A stretch of DNA of 64,000 nucleotides from Ilumatobacter coccineus YM16-304 (GCF_000348785.1 NC_020520.1:2046001-2110000); one strand, 5' to 3'. Shown: positions 33,348 through 41,776, counted from the first letter of the stretch. Notes: generated by a model not told the origin, from the sequence alone. A program made the numbers and translations.

Positions 33348-35351
33348 ATGGGTATGGATTCGACGCGTCGCTGCTCTCGTTCGGCTCGGATCGGCGTGCT
33401 CGTCGGCGCAGCAGCGATGCTCGCGGCGTGCGGCAGCAGTGCCCCGGACCCGGGCGGCGAAGCGCTCCCGGCACCACTCACCAGCTCGTTTCTCCTCGAC
33501 GTCGCTGCCGACACGCCGTTCGGGCAGGTCGTCGCCGCCGAACAACAGGGGATCGCCGTCGAGCGGTCGGGCGGTTTCGCGACGACGGATCTGGTCGCTC
33601 CAGCGTCCACCGCCACGATCTTCGATCTGAATGCAGGAGCGGCGGTCGACGATGCCGTCATCGATGCGCGCGCCGCTGAGCTGGCCGCGATCTTCGGCGT
33701 GTCGGGCGCTGTCGAACGGCTCGACGCCGACTGGCAGGTCGGGGACGGCGATGGTCGTCTGCTGGTGGTCAACGCGCCGCGCGGTGGCGACGGAGGGTCG
33801 TTCTGGTTCGAGGGCGGGTCCGACCTGCGGGGCGGCATGCTGCCGTGCCCCACGCTTCCCGACGGGTTCTGCGACGGAGAAGTGGCGATCTCGGAGCCGC
33901 CGGCGTCCACCGAGCGAGCGGAGCAGCAGATCGCCGACGCGATGACCGTGCTCGGCATCGAGCCGAACGCCTACGTCGTCGAGCGGTTCGATCAAGCGAC
34001 GTCGATCGAGTTCAGCGTCGTCTTCGCCCCGAACGGCTGGCGATCGGGTGTGACCTGGGGGTTCTCGGTCGGGTCATCCGGGGAGGTGGCCGCTGCGTAC
34101 GGAGCGTTCACCGCGCCGCAGGAAGCGGTCGGCGTCGCACTGGTCGACATCGACACGGCGATCGATCGACTCCACGCTGGCTACGCAGGATTCGGCGGGA
34201 TCGCACCGCCCACCACGATGCTCGCCGACACGAGCGAACCGGTGTCGACGCCCGTGGCGCCGGCGGAGGCCAGCACGACCACGACCACCACCACGGTCCC
34301 GGGTTCGGCACTCCCACCACCACCCGTCGACGGCGACCTCGTGGCCACCACGACGGCCCCCGCCGCCACCACCACGTCGCTCGGGCCGCCTCGGGTCACG
34401 TCGCCCCCGACGACCCTGCCGGGAACACCGCCGATGGGCAGCCGGGCGGAGCCACCCGTCGACGGGACCGAGTCGCCCTGGCTCCGCATCGACCGTGTCG
34501 AACTCGGCCTGCAGACGTTCTGGGAGTCGCCGAGCGGGCCGTGGTTGGTGCCGACGTTCGTCTTCGTCGCCGACGATGGCAGCGAGTACGGCGTCGTGGC
34601 GGTCGATGCATCGGCGATGGTGCTCATCGAACCGTCGACCACCCTGCCGTCACCCGCCACGATGGTCGAGGGCTACGTGCCCACCCCCGAGCCGATGCCG
34701 ACGCTGTTGGCCGACGACGGAACGCCGCTCACCATTCCCGTGCCGCCGTACGACGGCACCGGATCGACCGACTACTACAACTCGGTCTTCGCCGACGTGC
34801 TCGTCGGCCGTGACCTGGCGTCGGTCGTCAACACCCTCGAAGGATCGGGTTGGACCGTCCGCATCCTCGACGAAGACCTCGACCAGAACGTCGATGCCGA
34901 CCTCCGTTGGGATCGCGCCAACGTCCTGCACCGCAACGAGATCGTCACCGGTGTCTACGCCGATCCGTGGGTCCCGGGAGCAGCCGACTCGACGACGACC
35001 GGCACGAGCGTCTCGTCGACGACGACCAGCACAACGACCACGACGTCGGAACCGCCCGACGCACCTCCGACCACGACCATCAGCCCGACCACGACCAGCA
35101 ACCCGACCATCACCCCGGCGGAGGGCTCGCTCGATGAGTGGCTCGATGCCGATGGACGCGCGGAACTGCTGCGCTCCTTCGAGTCGTTGTGGATCGGCCA
35201 ACCCGTCGACAGCGCCCGAGGGGCACTCGAGTCGATCGGATACATCGTGCGAGTGGTCGAGCCTGACGGCGCCATGACCGCCGACCTGGTCCCGTACCGG
35301 GTCAACTTCGGCGTGAGCGGCGGCATCATCGAGTGGGTCAGCCTCGGCTGA
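33348..35351 (+). CDS. Large lipoprotein with Thr-rich linkers and two I78-like C-terminal domains
   Basis: The 667-residue product has a type II signal (VLVGAAAMLAAC), so it is likely lipid-anchored. Residues about 30-295 form a domain of unknown function. Low-complexity Thr/Pro linkers near 300-360 and 545-585 separate the modules. Two related units follow the linkers: one with GRDLASVVNTLEGSGWTVRI and ADLRWDRANVLHRN, the other with ARGALESIGYIVRVV and TADLVPYRVNFGVSGGIIEW. Both look like the I78 (potato-I-like) peptidase inhibitor fold: helix, strand with WTVR, then an R-x-N strand. That assignment is an inference from pattern. It separates ftsY from ffh and is not part of the conserved block. 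Confidence 0.75.
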   Translation: MGMDSTRRCSRSARIGVLVGAAAMLAACGSSAPDPGGEALPAPLTSSFLLDVAADTPFGQVVAAEQQGIAVERSGGFATTDLVAPASTATIFDLNAGAAVDDAVIDARAAELAAIFGVSGAVERLDADWQVGDGDGRLLVVNAPRGGDGGSFWFEGGSDLRGGMLPCPTLPDGFCDGEVAISEPPASTERAEQQIADAMTVLGIEPNAYVVERFDQATSIEFSVVFAPNGWRSGVTWGFSVGSSGEVAAAYGAFTAPQEAVGVALVDIDTAIDRLHAGYAGFGGIAPPTTMLADTSEPVSTPVAPAEASTTTTTTTVPGSALPPPPVDGDLVATTTAPAATTTSLGPPRVTSPPTTLPGTPPMGSRAEPPVDGTESPWLRIDRVELGLQTFWESPSGPWLVPTFVFVADDGSEYGVVAVDASAMVLIEPSTTLPSPATMVEGYVPTPEPMPTLLADDGTPLTIPVPPYDGTGSTDYYNSVFADVLVGRDLASVVNTLEGSGWTVRILDEDLDQNVDADLRWDRANVLHRNEIVTGVYADPWVPGAADSTTTGTSVSSTTTSTTTTTSEPPDAPPTTTISPTTTSNPTITPAEGSLDEWLDADGRAELLRSFESLWIGQPVDSARGALESIGYIVRVVEPDGAMTADLVPYRVNFGVSGGIIEWVSLG

Positions 35352-35410
35352 CACCGCCGATGCGGAGGTTCCCGGGGTCGGCAACGTCGAGCCGGTAACC
35401 TCGGAACCGC

Positions 35411-36856
35411 ATGTTCGACAATCTTTCCGGCCGTCTCGAAGGCATCGTCAAGAAGATCCGCGGCAAGGGCCGCCTCACCGAAGCTGACGTCGATGAGGTG
35501 ATGAAGGAGATCCGTACCGCCCTCCTCGAAGCCGACGTCAACGTCACCGTCGTCCGCTCGGTGTGCAACCGCATCCGCGAGCACGCCATCGGCGCCACAC
35601 GTTCACAGGCGCTCGACCCGGGCCAGCAGGTCGTCAAGGCCGTCAACGACGAGCTCACCCGGGCGCTCGGCGGCGAAACGCTCTCGATCACCTACGCCTC
35701 CAAGCCGCCGACCGTGGTGCTCATGGCCGGTCTGCAGGGTTCGGGTAAGACCACCAACTCCGCCAAGCTCGCCTCGTGGTTCAAGGCGCAGGGCCGTCAG
35801 CCGCTGCTCGTCGGCGCCGACCTGCAGCGTCCCGCTGCCGTCGAACAGCTCCGCACGCTCGGCGCTCAGATCGACGTCCCGGTCTACTCCGACCCCGAAG
35901 ACCCGGTACTCACGGCCCACCAGGGGCTCGAGGAGGCGAAACGTCTCGGTCGCGACGTGCTCATCGTCGACACCGCCGGCCGCCTGTCGATCGACGCCGA
36001 GATGATGGAACAGGTTCGACTCATCTCCGGAGCGGTCGATCCCGACTACACGTTCCTCGTCATCGACGCTATGACCGGCCAAGACGCCGTGCAGACCGCC
36101 GAAGCGTTCCACGAGACCCTCAAGATCGACGGCGTGATCATGTCGAAGATGGACGGCGACGCCCGCGGCGGTGCTGCCCTGTCGGTCAAGGAGGTCATCG
36201 GACGCCCGATCGCGTTCGCCTCCACGGGTGAGAAGCTCAACGAGTTCGAGCAGTTCCACCCCGACCGCATGGCCGGCCGCATCCTCGGCATGGGCGACAT
36301 GCTCACGCTGATCGAGCAGGCCGAAGCCGCCTTCGAGCAAGATCAAGCCGAGCAGGCCGCGGCGAAGATGATGGAGGGGCAGTTCACCCTCGACGACTTC
36401 CTCGACCAGATGCAGCAGATCAAGAAGATGGGGTCGCTCGGCAACCTCATGTCGATGATGCCCGGCATTCCGAAGGAACTGAAGAACGCCGACATCGACG
36501 ACGACTCGCTCAAGCCGATCGAAGCCATCATCCGCTCGATGACCATGGAGGAGCGCACGTTCCCCAAGGTCATCAACGGCAGCCGCCGCGCGCGCATCGC
36601 TGCCGGCTCCGGCACCCAGGTCGGCGACGTCAACCGCCTCGTCAAGCAGTTCGACGAGATGCAGAAGATGATGAAGAAGATGGGCGTCATGGGTGGCGGC
36701 ATGGGGAAGAAGGGCAAGAAGGGCAAGAAGGGGAGAGGCGGCAACAAGCGGCCGAAGGGCCTCGGACCCGGCGTCGACTTCGATCCGTCCGGTATGGAAC
36801 TTCCCGGTCTGCCCGGCTCGCCCGGCATGCCTGGTCTGCCCGGGCTGCCCCGCTGA
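35411..36856 (+). CDS. ffh: Signal recognition particle protein Ffh (SRP54) with Gly-Leu-Pro tail
   Basis: This 481-residue GTPase has the N domain, the G domain (GLQGSGKTTNSAKLA from about residue 107, DTAGRL, and SKMDGDARGGAAL, where TKxD is replaced by SKMD), and a methionine-rich M domain that binds 4.5S RNA and signal peptides. The C-terminal end has a lysine stretch and then collagen-like triplets LPGLPGSPGMPGLPGLP, which is unusual. A TAACCT-like box lies about 8 nt before the ATG, without a Shine-Dalgarno sequence. Confidence 0.97.
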   Translation: MFDNLSGRLEGIVKKIRGKGRLTEADVDEVMKEIRTALLEADVNVTVVRSVCNRIREHAIGATRSQALDPGQQVVKAVNDELTRALGGETLSITYASKPPTVVLMAGLQGSGKTTNSAKLASWFKAQGRQPLLVGADLQRPAAVEQLRTLGAQIDVPVYSDPEDPVLTAHQGLEEAKRLGRDVLIVDTAGRLSIDAEMMEQVRLISGAVDPDYTFLVIDAMTGQDAVQTAEAFHETLKIDGVIMSKMDGDARGGAALSVKEVIGRPIAFASTGEKLNEFEQFHPDRMAGRILGMGDMLTLIEQAEAAFEQDQAEQAAAKMMEGQFTLDDFLDQMQQIKKMGSLGNLMSMMPGIPKELKNADIDDDSLKPIEAIIRSMTMEERTFPKVINGSRRARIAAGSGTQVGDVNRLVKQFDEMQKMMKKMGVMGGGMGKKGKKGKKGRGGNKRPKGLGPGVDFDPSGMELPGLPGSPGMPGLPGLPR

Positions 36857-36954
36857 GCACATCCACCCCGACCCGCTCATCACGGTTCGCCACCTCACCT
36901 CCGCTGTCGGCGGTATGTGACGGCGATTTCGGTGGGGTCGGGCCACGACGGCGC

Positions 36955-36960
36955 TAGTCT
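36955..36960 (+). promoter_or_regulatory. -10 box TAGTCT of the rpsP operon
   Basis: TAGTCT lies about 40 nt before the rpsP ATG, leaving room for a leader with AGGAG near 36983. This contrasts with the leaderless starts elsewhere in the window. Confidence 0.45.
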
Positions 36961-37000
36961 TGCGACGTTCTCAAATCGAATACAGGAGTGACGATCAAAG

Positions 37001-37276
37001 ATGGCAGTAAAGCTGCGACTCACACGTGTTGGCAAGACCAAGCAGCCTCAGTACCGCATTGTCGCGGCTGATGCTCGCTCGCCTCGCGACGGCCGTTTCA
37101 TCGAGATTCTCGGTCAGTACAACCCCCGCGAAGAGCCTTCGCTCATCAACGTCGACAACGACAAGATCGTGAAGTGGCTGTCCGAAGGCGCACAGCCGTC
37201 GGAGCGCGTGGCCAAGATCATCAAGATCTCGGGCGCTCAAGAGCAGTACGAGGCCGCCAAGGCAGCCGGCAAGTGA
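37001..37276 (+). CDS. rpsP: 30S ribosomal protein S16
   Basis: The 91-residue product starts MAVKLRLTRVGKTKQPQYRIV and contains SPRDGRFIEILGQYNP, both S16 signatures. It is the first gene of the rpsP-khpA-rimM-trmD-rplS operon and has an AGGAG about 15 nt before the ATG. It overlaps the next start by 4 nt (GTGA). Confidence 0.98.
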   Translation: MAVKLRLTRVGKTKQPQYRIVAADARSPRDGRFIEILGQYNPREEPSLINVDNDKIVKWLSEGAQPSERVAKIIKISGAQEQYEAAKAAGK

Positions 37277-37527
37277 GCGACGAGTTCGCCGGTACCGCTG
37301 TTGCGGTTCTGACTCACATCGTCAAGTCGATCGTCGACGATCCCGACGCCGTCACCGTCGAGGTCGACGAGTCGGGCAACCGCCCAGCGCTCAACGTGCG
37401 CGTGGGCGATGGCGACCTCGGCCGTGTCATCGGCCGTCGTGGCCGCACCGCTGCCAGCATCCGCACCGTCACTCGTGCAGCTGCCAGCAAAGACGATGTC
37501 GAGATCGACATCGAATTCCTCGACTGA
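37273..37527 (+). CDS. khpA: KH-domain RNA-binding protein KhpA
   Basis: The 84-residue protein has a single KH domain with the GxxG loop in LGRVIGRRGRTAASIRTV. KhpA proteins bind RNA, often as a heterodimer with KhpB, and affect cell division and small-RNA function in some Gram-positives. Start GTG at 37273 overlaps the rpsP stop codon, so translation is coupled. Length and position between rpsP and rimM are canonical. Confidence 0.95.
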   Translation: MSDEFAGTAVAVLTHIVKSIVDDPDAVTVEVDESGNRPALNVRVGDGDLGRVIGRRGRTAASIRTVTRAAASKDDVEIDIEFLD

Positions 37528-37589
37528 ACGGCCCGGCGCCGAGGCGCCATCCGTGCAGCGAGCACCGCAGATCGTGAAGGAGGCCGTCG

Positions 37590-38099
37590 ATGGCTGAACG
37601 CGTCGCATCTCCCCCCGAAGGCTGGCTCACCGTCGGCCATCTCCGCCGCCCGCACGGACTGCGCGGCGACATCTTCTTGCAGCTCACGACCGATCGAACC
37701 GATCGAGCCGACCCCGGCACCGAGCTGTTCGGCAACGGCCGGATGTTCGTCATCGCATCGAGTCGGCGCGCTGGCAACGGACGCATCATCGCCAAGCTCG
37801 AGGGCGTCGACGACCGCAACGCGGCCGAGCGGCTGACCAACGTCGAACTCTTCGGTGCTCCGATCGACGACCCCGATGCGCTGTGGGTCCACGAGATGAT
37901 CGGCGCCTCCCTGGTCGACCAGCACGGTACCGCTCACGGCGTGTGCACTGCCGTGGTCGCCAACCCCGCCTCCGACCTGATCGAACTCGACAGCGGCGCT
38001 CTGGTGCCCTCGACGTTCGTCACCTCGTTCACCGACGGCGTCATCACGGTCGACGTGCCCGACGGCTTGTTCTCGGTGCAACTCGACGACGATGCCTGA
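37590..38099 (+). CDS. rimM: 16S rRNA processing protein RimM
   Basis: This 169-residue assembly factor has the N-terminal RimM barrel (WLTVGHLRRPHGLRGDIFLQ) and a PRC-barrel-like C-terminal half (DALWVHEMIGASLVDQHG). It matures the 30S head near S19. A strong GAAGGAGG precedes the ATG. It overlaps trmD by 8 nt. Confidence 0.95.
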   Translation: MAERVASPPEGWLTVGHLRRPHGLRGDIFLQLTTDRTDRADPGTELFGNGRMFVIASSRRAGNGRIIAKLEGVDDRNAAERLTNVELFGAPIDDPDALWVHEMIGASLVDQHGTAHGVCTAVVANPASDLIELDSGALVPSTFVTSFTDGVITVDVPDGLFSVQLDDDA

Positions 38100-38847
38100 C
38101 CCGTCCGACGCGCTGCGGATCGAGGTCTTCTCGATCTTTCCGGCGCTCGTCGACGACTTCTGCTCCGAGAGCCTGCTCGGCAAGGCCCGCACCAACGGGC
38201 TGCTCGACCTGCGCTGCCACGACCTGCGTGACCACGCGACCGACAAGCACCGAACGGTCGACGATGCCCCCTTCGGCGGCGGCGCCGGCATGGTGATGCG
38301 TCCCGAGCCGATCTTCGCGTCGGTGGAAGCAGCCGACCCACCTCGCCCGATCTTCCTGATGAGCCCGGGAGGGCGCCGCTTCGACCAGGCGATGGCGCGC
38401 GAACTCGCCGACCTCGACGGCTTCAGCCTGCTGTGCGGTCGCTACGAAGGGGTCGATCACCGCGTTCGTCGCGAGTTGATCGACGACGAGATCAGCATCG
38501 GCGACGTCGTGCTGAGCGGGGGAGAGGTCGCGGCGTGTCTGATCATCGAAGCGGTGACGCGGCTTCGCGACGGAGCGATGGGCAACGCCGAGAGCCCGGT
38601 CACCGAGAGCTTCGGCGCGTCCGGTCTGCTCGAAGAACCCCAGTACACACGCCCTGCGACGTACCGCGATCACGAGGTGCCGCCGATTCTGCTGAGCGGC
38701 GATCACGCTCGCATCGAGCGATATCGGCAAGCCCAACGCCTTCATCGCACGCTGCGCGACCGTCCCGACCTCATCGAGGCGCGCGGCGGTCTCACGGCTG
38801 ATGACACACGCTTGTTGGAAGAGTTCCCCGCGGACCCGTATCATTGA
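38092..38847 (+). CDS. trmD: tRNA (guanine37-N1)-methyltransferase TrmD
   Basis: The 251-residue enzyme methylates G37 of tRNAs reading CNN codons, preventing frameshifts. Signatures are IEVFSIFPALVDDF, DDAPFGGGAGMVMRPEP, and the SAM-binding trefoil-knot segment LLCGRYEGVDHRV with EISIGDVVLSGGE. It is coupled to rimM by overlap. The 86 nt after it contain the rplS leader. Confidence 0.97.
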   Translation: MPDPSDALRIEVFSIFPALVDDFCSESLLGKARTNGLLDLRCHDLRDHATDKHRTVDDAPFGGGAGMVMRPEPIFASVEAADPPRPIFLMSPGGRRFDQAMARELADLDGFSLLCGRYEGVDHRVRRELIDDEISIGDVVLSGGEVAACLIIEAVTRLRDGAMGNAESPVTESFGASGLLEEPQYTRPATYRDHEVPPILLSGDHARIERYRQAQRLHRTLRDRPDLIEARGGLTADDTRLLEEFPADPYH

Positions 38848-38933
38848 CCGGCCCACACGGGCAGGCCGTCGAGCACAGACGCTCAGGCCTTCACTGCTCT
38901 CACTCCGACAGCTCTCACTAGTAGGTAGACGCC

Positions 38934-39281
38934 ATGCAAGCCACCGACCTCATCGACAACGATTCGCTCCGCGACGACATCCCCGACTTCCAGGCGGGTG
39001 ACGAGCTCAAGGTGCACGTGCGCGTCGTCGAAGGCGGCAAGGAGCGCGTCCAGGTGTTCCAGGGCGACGTCATCGCTCGCCAGGGTGGCGGCCTGCAGGA
39101 GACCTACACGGTCCGCAAGCTTAGCTACGGCGTCGGAGTCGAGCGCACGTTCCCGCTGCACACCCCGACGGTCCAGAAGATCGAAGTGGTGAAGCGTGGC
39201 GACGTCCGTCGTGCGAAGCTGTACTACCTGCGTGACCGCAAGGGCAAGGCCGCGAAGATCCGCGAGAAGCGCGACTTCTGA
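38934..39281 (+). CDS. rplS: 50S ribosomal protein L19
   Basis: The 115-residue product contains [49 protein letters not shown] and [18 protein letters not shown], the L19 signatures. It lies at the 30S-50S interface. In many Actinobacteria lepB and rnhB follow; here yraN follows directly. Confidence 0.98.
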   Translation: MQATDLIDNDSLRDDIPDFQAGDELKVHVRVVEGGKERVQVFQGDVIARQGGGLQETYTVRKLSYGVGVERTFPLHTPTVQKIEVVKRGDVRRAKLYYLRDRKGKAAKIREKRDF

Positions 39282-39287
39282 GCGTTC

Positions 39288-39307
39288 GGCGCCGCTGGCG
39301 CCTGTTT
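39288..39307 (+). terminator. Short hairpin after rplS
   Basis: GGCGCC, a GCT loop and GGCGCC form a 6-bp stem, followed by TGTTT, starting 7 nt after the rplS stop. It is a short but plausible intrinsic terminator. Confidence 0.45.
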
Positions 39308-39320
39308 CGGGCCTGACGCG

Positions 39321-39353
39321 GCCCCTCCACACGGCAACACACCGAGGAGGGGC
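39321..39353 (+). promoter_or_regulatory. Hairpin that sequesters the yraN ribosome binding site
   Basis: GCCCCTCC (39321-39328) pairs perfectly with GGAGGGGC (39346-39353). The second arm contains the GAGGAGG Shine-Dalgarno sequence of the gene starting at 39356. In the folded state translation initiation would be blocked; there is no T-run to suggest termination. Confidence 0.5.
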
Positions 39354-39355
39354 TC

Positions 39356-39712
39356 ATGCGCGCCCACACCGACCAGTCGAAGATCGCCCGCGGCCGCTGG
39401 GGAGAAGACCTCGCTGCACGGTTCTACGAGCGTCGCGGGTACACCGTGCTCGACCGCAACTGGCGATCACCACGAGGTGAACTCGACCTGGTGCTCGAAC
39501 TCGACGGCACGATCGTCTTCAGCGAGGTCAAGGCCCGACGAACGGCCCGGTACGGGAGTCCGGCCGAAGCGGTCGGCCCTGACAAGCAGCGGCGCATTCG
39601 GCTCCTGGGGCTCGACTGGCTCCACGCGCACGGTCTCGGCCGGCGCACCACGCGCTTCGATGTCGTGGCGATCACCGGCGTCGAGATCAAGCTCTACGAA
39701 GGAGCGTTCTGA
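39356..39712 (+). CDS. YraN-family (UPF0102) endonuclease-like protein
   Basis: The 118-residue protein matches UPF0102: GRWGEDLAARFYERRGYTVLDRNWRSPRGELDLVLE, then IVFSEVKARRTARYG, with the PD-(D/E)XK-like core E-L-D...E-V-K. It resembles Holliday-junction resolvases in fold, but no firm function is known. It has a strong GAGGAGG site that can be buried in a hairpin. Its place after rplS is the usual one. Confidence 0.93.
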   Translation: MRAHTDQSKIARGRWGEDLAARFYERRGYTVLDRNWRSPRGELDLVLELDGTIVFSEVKARRTARYGSPAEAVGPDKQRRIRLLGLDWLHAHGLGRRTTRFDVVAITGVEIKLYEGAF

Positions 39713-39762
39713 CGCCGCGTCGACGCTTCGTTGCTCGCGCCGCGCTCGTCTTCGGGCGACGG

Positions 39763-39873
39763 TCAGCCGAAGAACGCCCAGACGGTGAGGCTCACGGCCG
39801 CCACGATGCCGGCAGCGACGAACGCGTAGTCGGCCGGCTTGGCCTTGAACTTCCGGTACGGATTGAAGCCCAT
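39763..39873 (-). CDS. Tiny single-span membrane protein
   Basis: A 36-residue frame runs from the ATG at 39873 to TGA at 39763, below the size of usual gene calls. It starts MGFNPYRKFKAKPADY and continues with one hydrophobic segment, AFVAAGIVAAVSLTVWAFFG. This pattern, a basic MG(x)NPYRK start, a PADY/SDY motif and one helix, is one I recognise from small conserved actinobacterial proteins of unknown function. It is divergent from the crotonase gene (23 nt apart). Confidence 0.68.
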   Translation of the reverse strand: MGFNPYRKFKAKPADYAFVAAGIVAAVSLTVWAFFG

Positions 39874-39895
39874 CGAGGTCAGTATCGTCGCTGGA

Positions 39896-40711
39896 ATGGC
39901 GTCTGACACCTACGAGACCATCATCGTCGACCGATCCGAGGGCATCGTGACCATCACGTTGAACCGGCCACACCGCAAGAACGCGGCCGACGCGGTCATG
40001 TGGAGCGAACTGCTCACGGCATTCCGCGAGGTCGCATCGAGCACGTCCGACCGAGTCCTGGTACTGACGGGGGCCGACGGCGACTTCTGCTCGGGCGCCG
40101 ACGTCGGCGGTATGGACAAGAAGTCAGACGACGCAGCCGACAGCGCCGAACCGCCGCGGCACCAACTCGCGGCCATGCGCAACATCACCGACATCGCGTT
40201 GGCGCTGCATCGCATTCCGCAGCCGACGATCGCCAAGGTCCGCGGGGTGGCCGTGGGCGCCGGGCTCAACATGGCGCTGGCATGCGACATGGTCGTCGGC
40301 GACGAGACCTCGCGCTACTCCGAGATCTTCGCCCGCCGTGGACTCAGCATCGACTTCGGCGGTTCGTTCTTCCTGCCGCGACGCGTCGGGATGCACAAGG
40401 CCAAGGAGTTGGCGCTGCTCGCCGACATCATCGACGCAAAGGAAGCCGAGGCGATCGGCCTGGTCAACCGCATCGTCCCGAGCAGCGAACTCGACGCGTT
40501 CGTCGACGACTGGGCCACGCGTCTCGCCGCCGGCCCGCCGATCGCGTTGGCGATGACCAAGCGCCTGCTCGGCAACTCGATGAACGTCACGCTCGAAGAA
40601 GCGCTCGACGACGAAGGTCTGTCGCAAACGGTCAACTTCGGCACCAAAGACACCGCCGAGGCCGTGCGCGCCTTCCTCGAGAAGCGCAGCCCGAACTTCC
40701 GCGGCCAGTAG
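39896..40711 (+). CDS. Enoyl-CoA hydratase/isomerase family protein
   Basis: The 271-residue protein is a crotonase. The oxyanion-hole segments are GADGDFCSGADVGGM and VRGVAVGAGLNMALACD. The first catalytic Glu of classical enoyl-CoA hydratase is replaced by Asn in that second segment, and the second site reads SIDFGGSFFLPR with Asp. Those features favour an isomerase or PaaG-like activity over simple hydration; this is inference. The ATG at 39896 is preferred over an upstream in-frame start. The acyl substrate is unknown. Confidence 0.88.
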   Translation: MASDTYETIIVDRSEGIVTITLNRPHRKNAADAVMWSELLTAFREVASSTSDRVLVLTGADGDFCSGADVGGMDKKSDDAADSAEPPRHQLAAMRNITDIALALHRIPQPTIAKVRGVAVGAGLNMALACDMVVGDETSRYSEIFARRGLSIDFGGSFFLPRRVGMHKAKELALLADIIDAKEAEAIGLVNRIVPSSELDAFVDDWATRLAAGPPIALAMTKRLLGNSMNVTLEEALDDEGLSQTVNFGTKDTAEAVRAFLEKRSPNFRGQ

Positions 40712-40784
40712 GTGCTCCGGCGTCGCGGCGAGTACCGGCTCGCGTGCCGCGGGCCAGCGGCTCGCGGCCGATACTCTCGTCAAG

Positions 40785-41570
40785 ATGCTCCGGAGGCTCT
40801 TGCGAACTGCATCTGTCGCCGTCGGCATCGTGCTGTGCTCGGCAGCGCCGGCCCACGCCACGCCCGCCCCTGAGCCGGTTCCCGTCGACGACGCCCCCAC
40901 CTCGCTCATTCCCGTGCCGGTCGGCTGCGCGGTGCCCGAGCCTGCCGACGTCGCGTTCGTCGGCACCGTGCTCGACAAGGACGCATTCATCGAGAAGGGC
41001 ACGGTCCGTTTCCAGATCGACCAGGTGCGCTCCGGAGCCGCCGGTCCGTTCTCGGTCGACGGTCTGATCGACGTTCGCTACGGCCCCGATTCGAAGTACC
41101 TCGACATCGGTAGCGAGTACCTCGTCGGCGCCTCTGTCGACCCGTCGATCGGTGTGCTCGCGTCGAAGGTCTCGCCGGAGACGCCACTGTTCGGCGGTGA
41201 CGCCGTGGTCGGGCTCGAAGACACCGAGGTGGAGTGTCCGACGCTCGACGATCCGGTGCAGACGCTCAACCTCGACGGCACCCCGGTCGATTCCGGTCTG
41301 TTGTCGCCGCTCTTCGAGGATCGTCGTCTGCTGCTGGCGGTGATCGGTGTGCCCGCAGCGGTGACCGGGGCGGTACTGGTGGCGCTGGTGTTGCTGCGTC
41401 GCCTGCTCGAGATCGGCTTCAAGGGAGTCTTCGCCCTCGGCCGACAAGCGGTGACCCCCAAACCCGATCATCGCGCTGCCCGCATCCGCGCGCACCGTGA
41501 CGCCGACGAATCGGCCGACGACGAGTTCGCGAGCGACGACGACCTGGTCTCCGCCACCAACTCGACCTGA
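40785..41570 (+). CDS. Secreted, C-terminally membrane-anchored protein of unknown function
   Basis: The 261-residue protein has a signal peptide (RTASVAVGIVLCSAAPAHA, cleavage near residue 26), an extracellular region with two conserved-looking cysteines (GCAVPEP and VECPTLD), one transmembrane helix (LLAVIGVPAAVTGAVLVALVLL, about residues 185-206), and a charged cytoplasmic tail rich in Asp and Arg. The extracellular part, with ADVAFVGTVLDKD and GSEYLVGASVD, recalls tissue-inhibitor/netrin-like folds, but this is weak. A TACTCT box lies about 9 nt before the ATG. Confidence 0.8.
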   Translation: MLRRLLRTASVAVGIVLCSAAPAHATPAPEPVPVDDAPTSLIPVPVGCAVPEPADVAFVGTVLDKDAFIEKGTVRFQIDQVRSGAAGPFSVDGLIDVRYGPDSKYLDIGSEYLVGASVDPSIGVLASKVSPETPLFGGDAVVGLEDTEVECPTLDDPVQTLNLDGTPVDSGLLSPLFEDRRLLLAVIGVPAAVTGAVLVALVLLRRLLEIGFKGVFALGRQAVTPKPDHRAARIRAHRDADESADDEFASDDDLVSATNST

Positions 41571-41578
41571 CTCCGATC

Positions 41579-41712
41579 GCACGGAGGTTCGTGTGACCGA
41601 TTGCGCGAGCCTCCGTCGGTTTCGGTTACACAAACCGGGGATGGCCGTCCGCACGGAGGTTTGTGTGACCGATTGCGCGAGCCTCCGTCGGTTTCGGTCA
41701 CACAAACCGGGG
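41579..41712. repeat. 62-bp direct repeat (two copies, period 72) with competing hairpins
   Basis: Units at 41579-41640 and 41651-41712 differ at only two positions. In unit 2, GGTTTGTGTGACC (41658-41670) pairs perfectly with GGTCACACAAACC (41696-41708). A second pairing, ACGGAGG (41653-41659) with CCTCCGT (41682-41688), interlocks with the first, so the two stems are either mutually exclusive or form a pseudoknot. The repeats fill the gap between the membrane-anchored protein and the addB-like gene. Confidence 0.9.
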
Positions 41713-41776
41713 CACCGGGGGAGGTGGGGCCTGTCTTCTTGCAACTCTGTGACACCCGCTGAGTACGTTCGACGTA

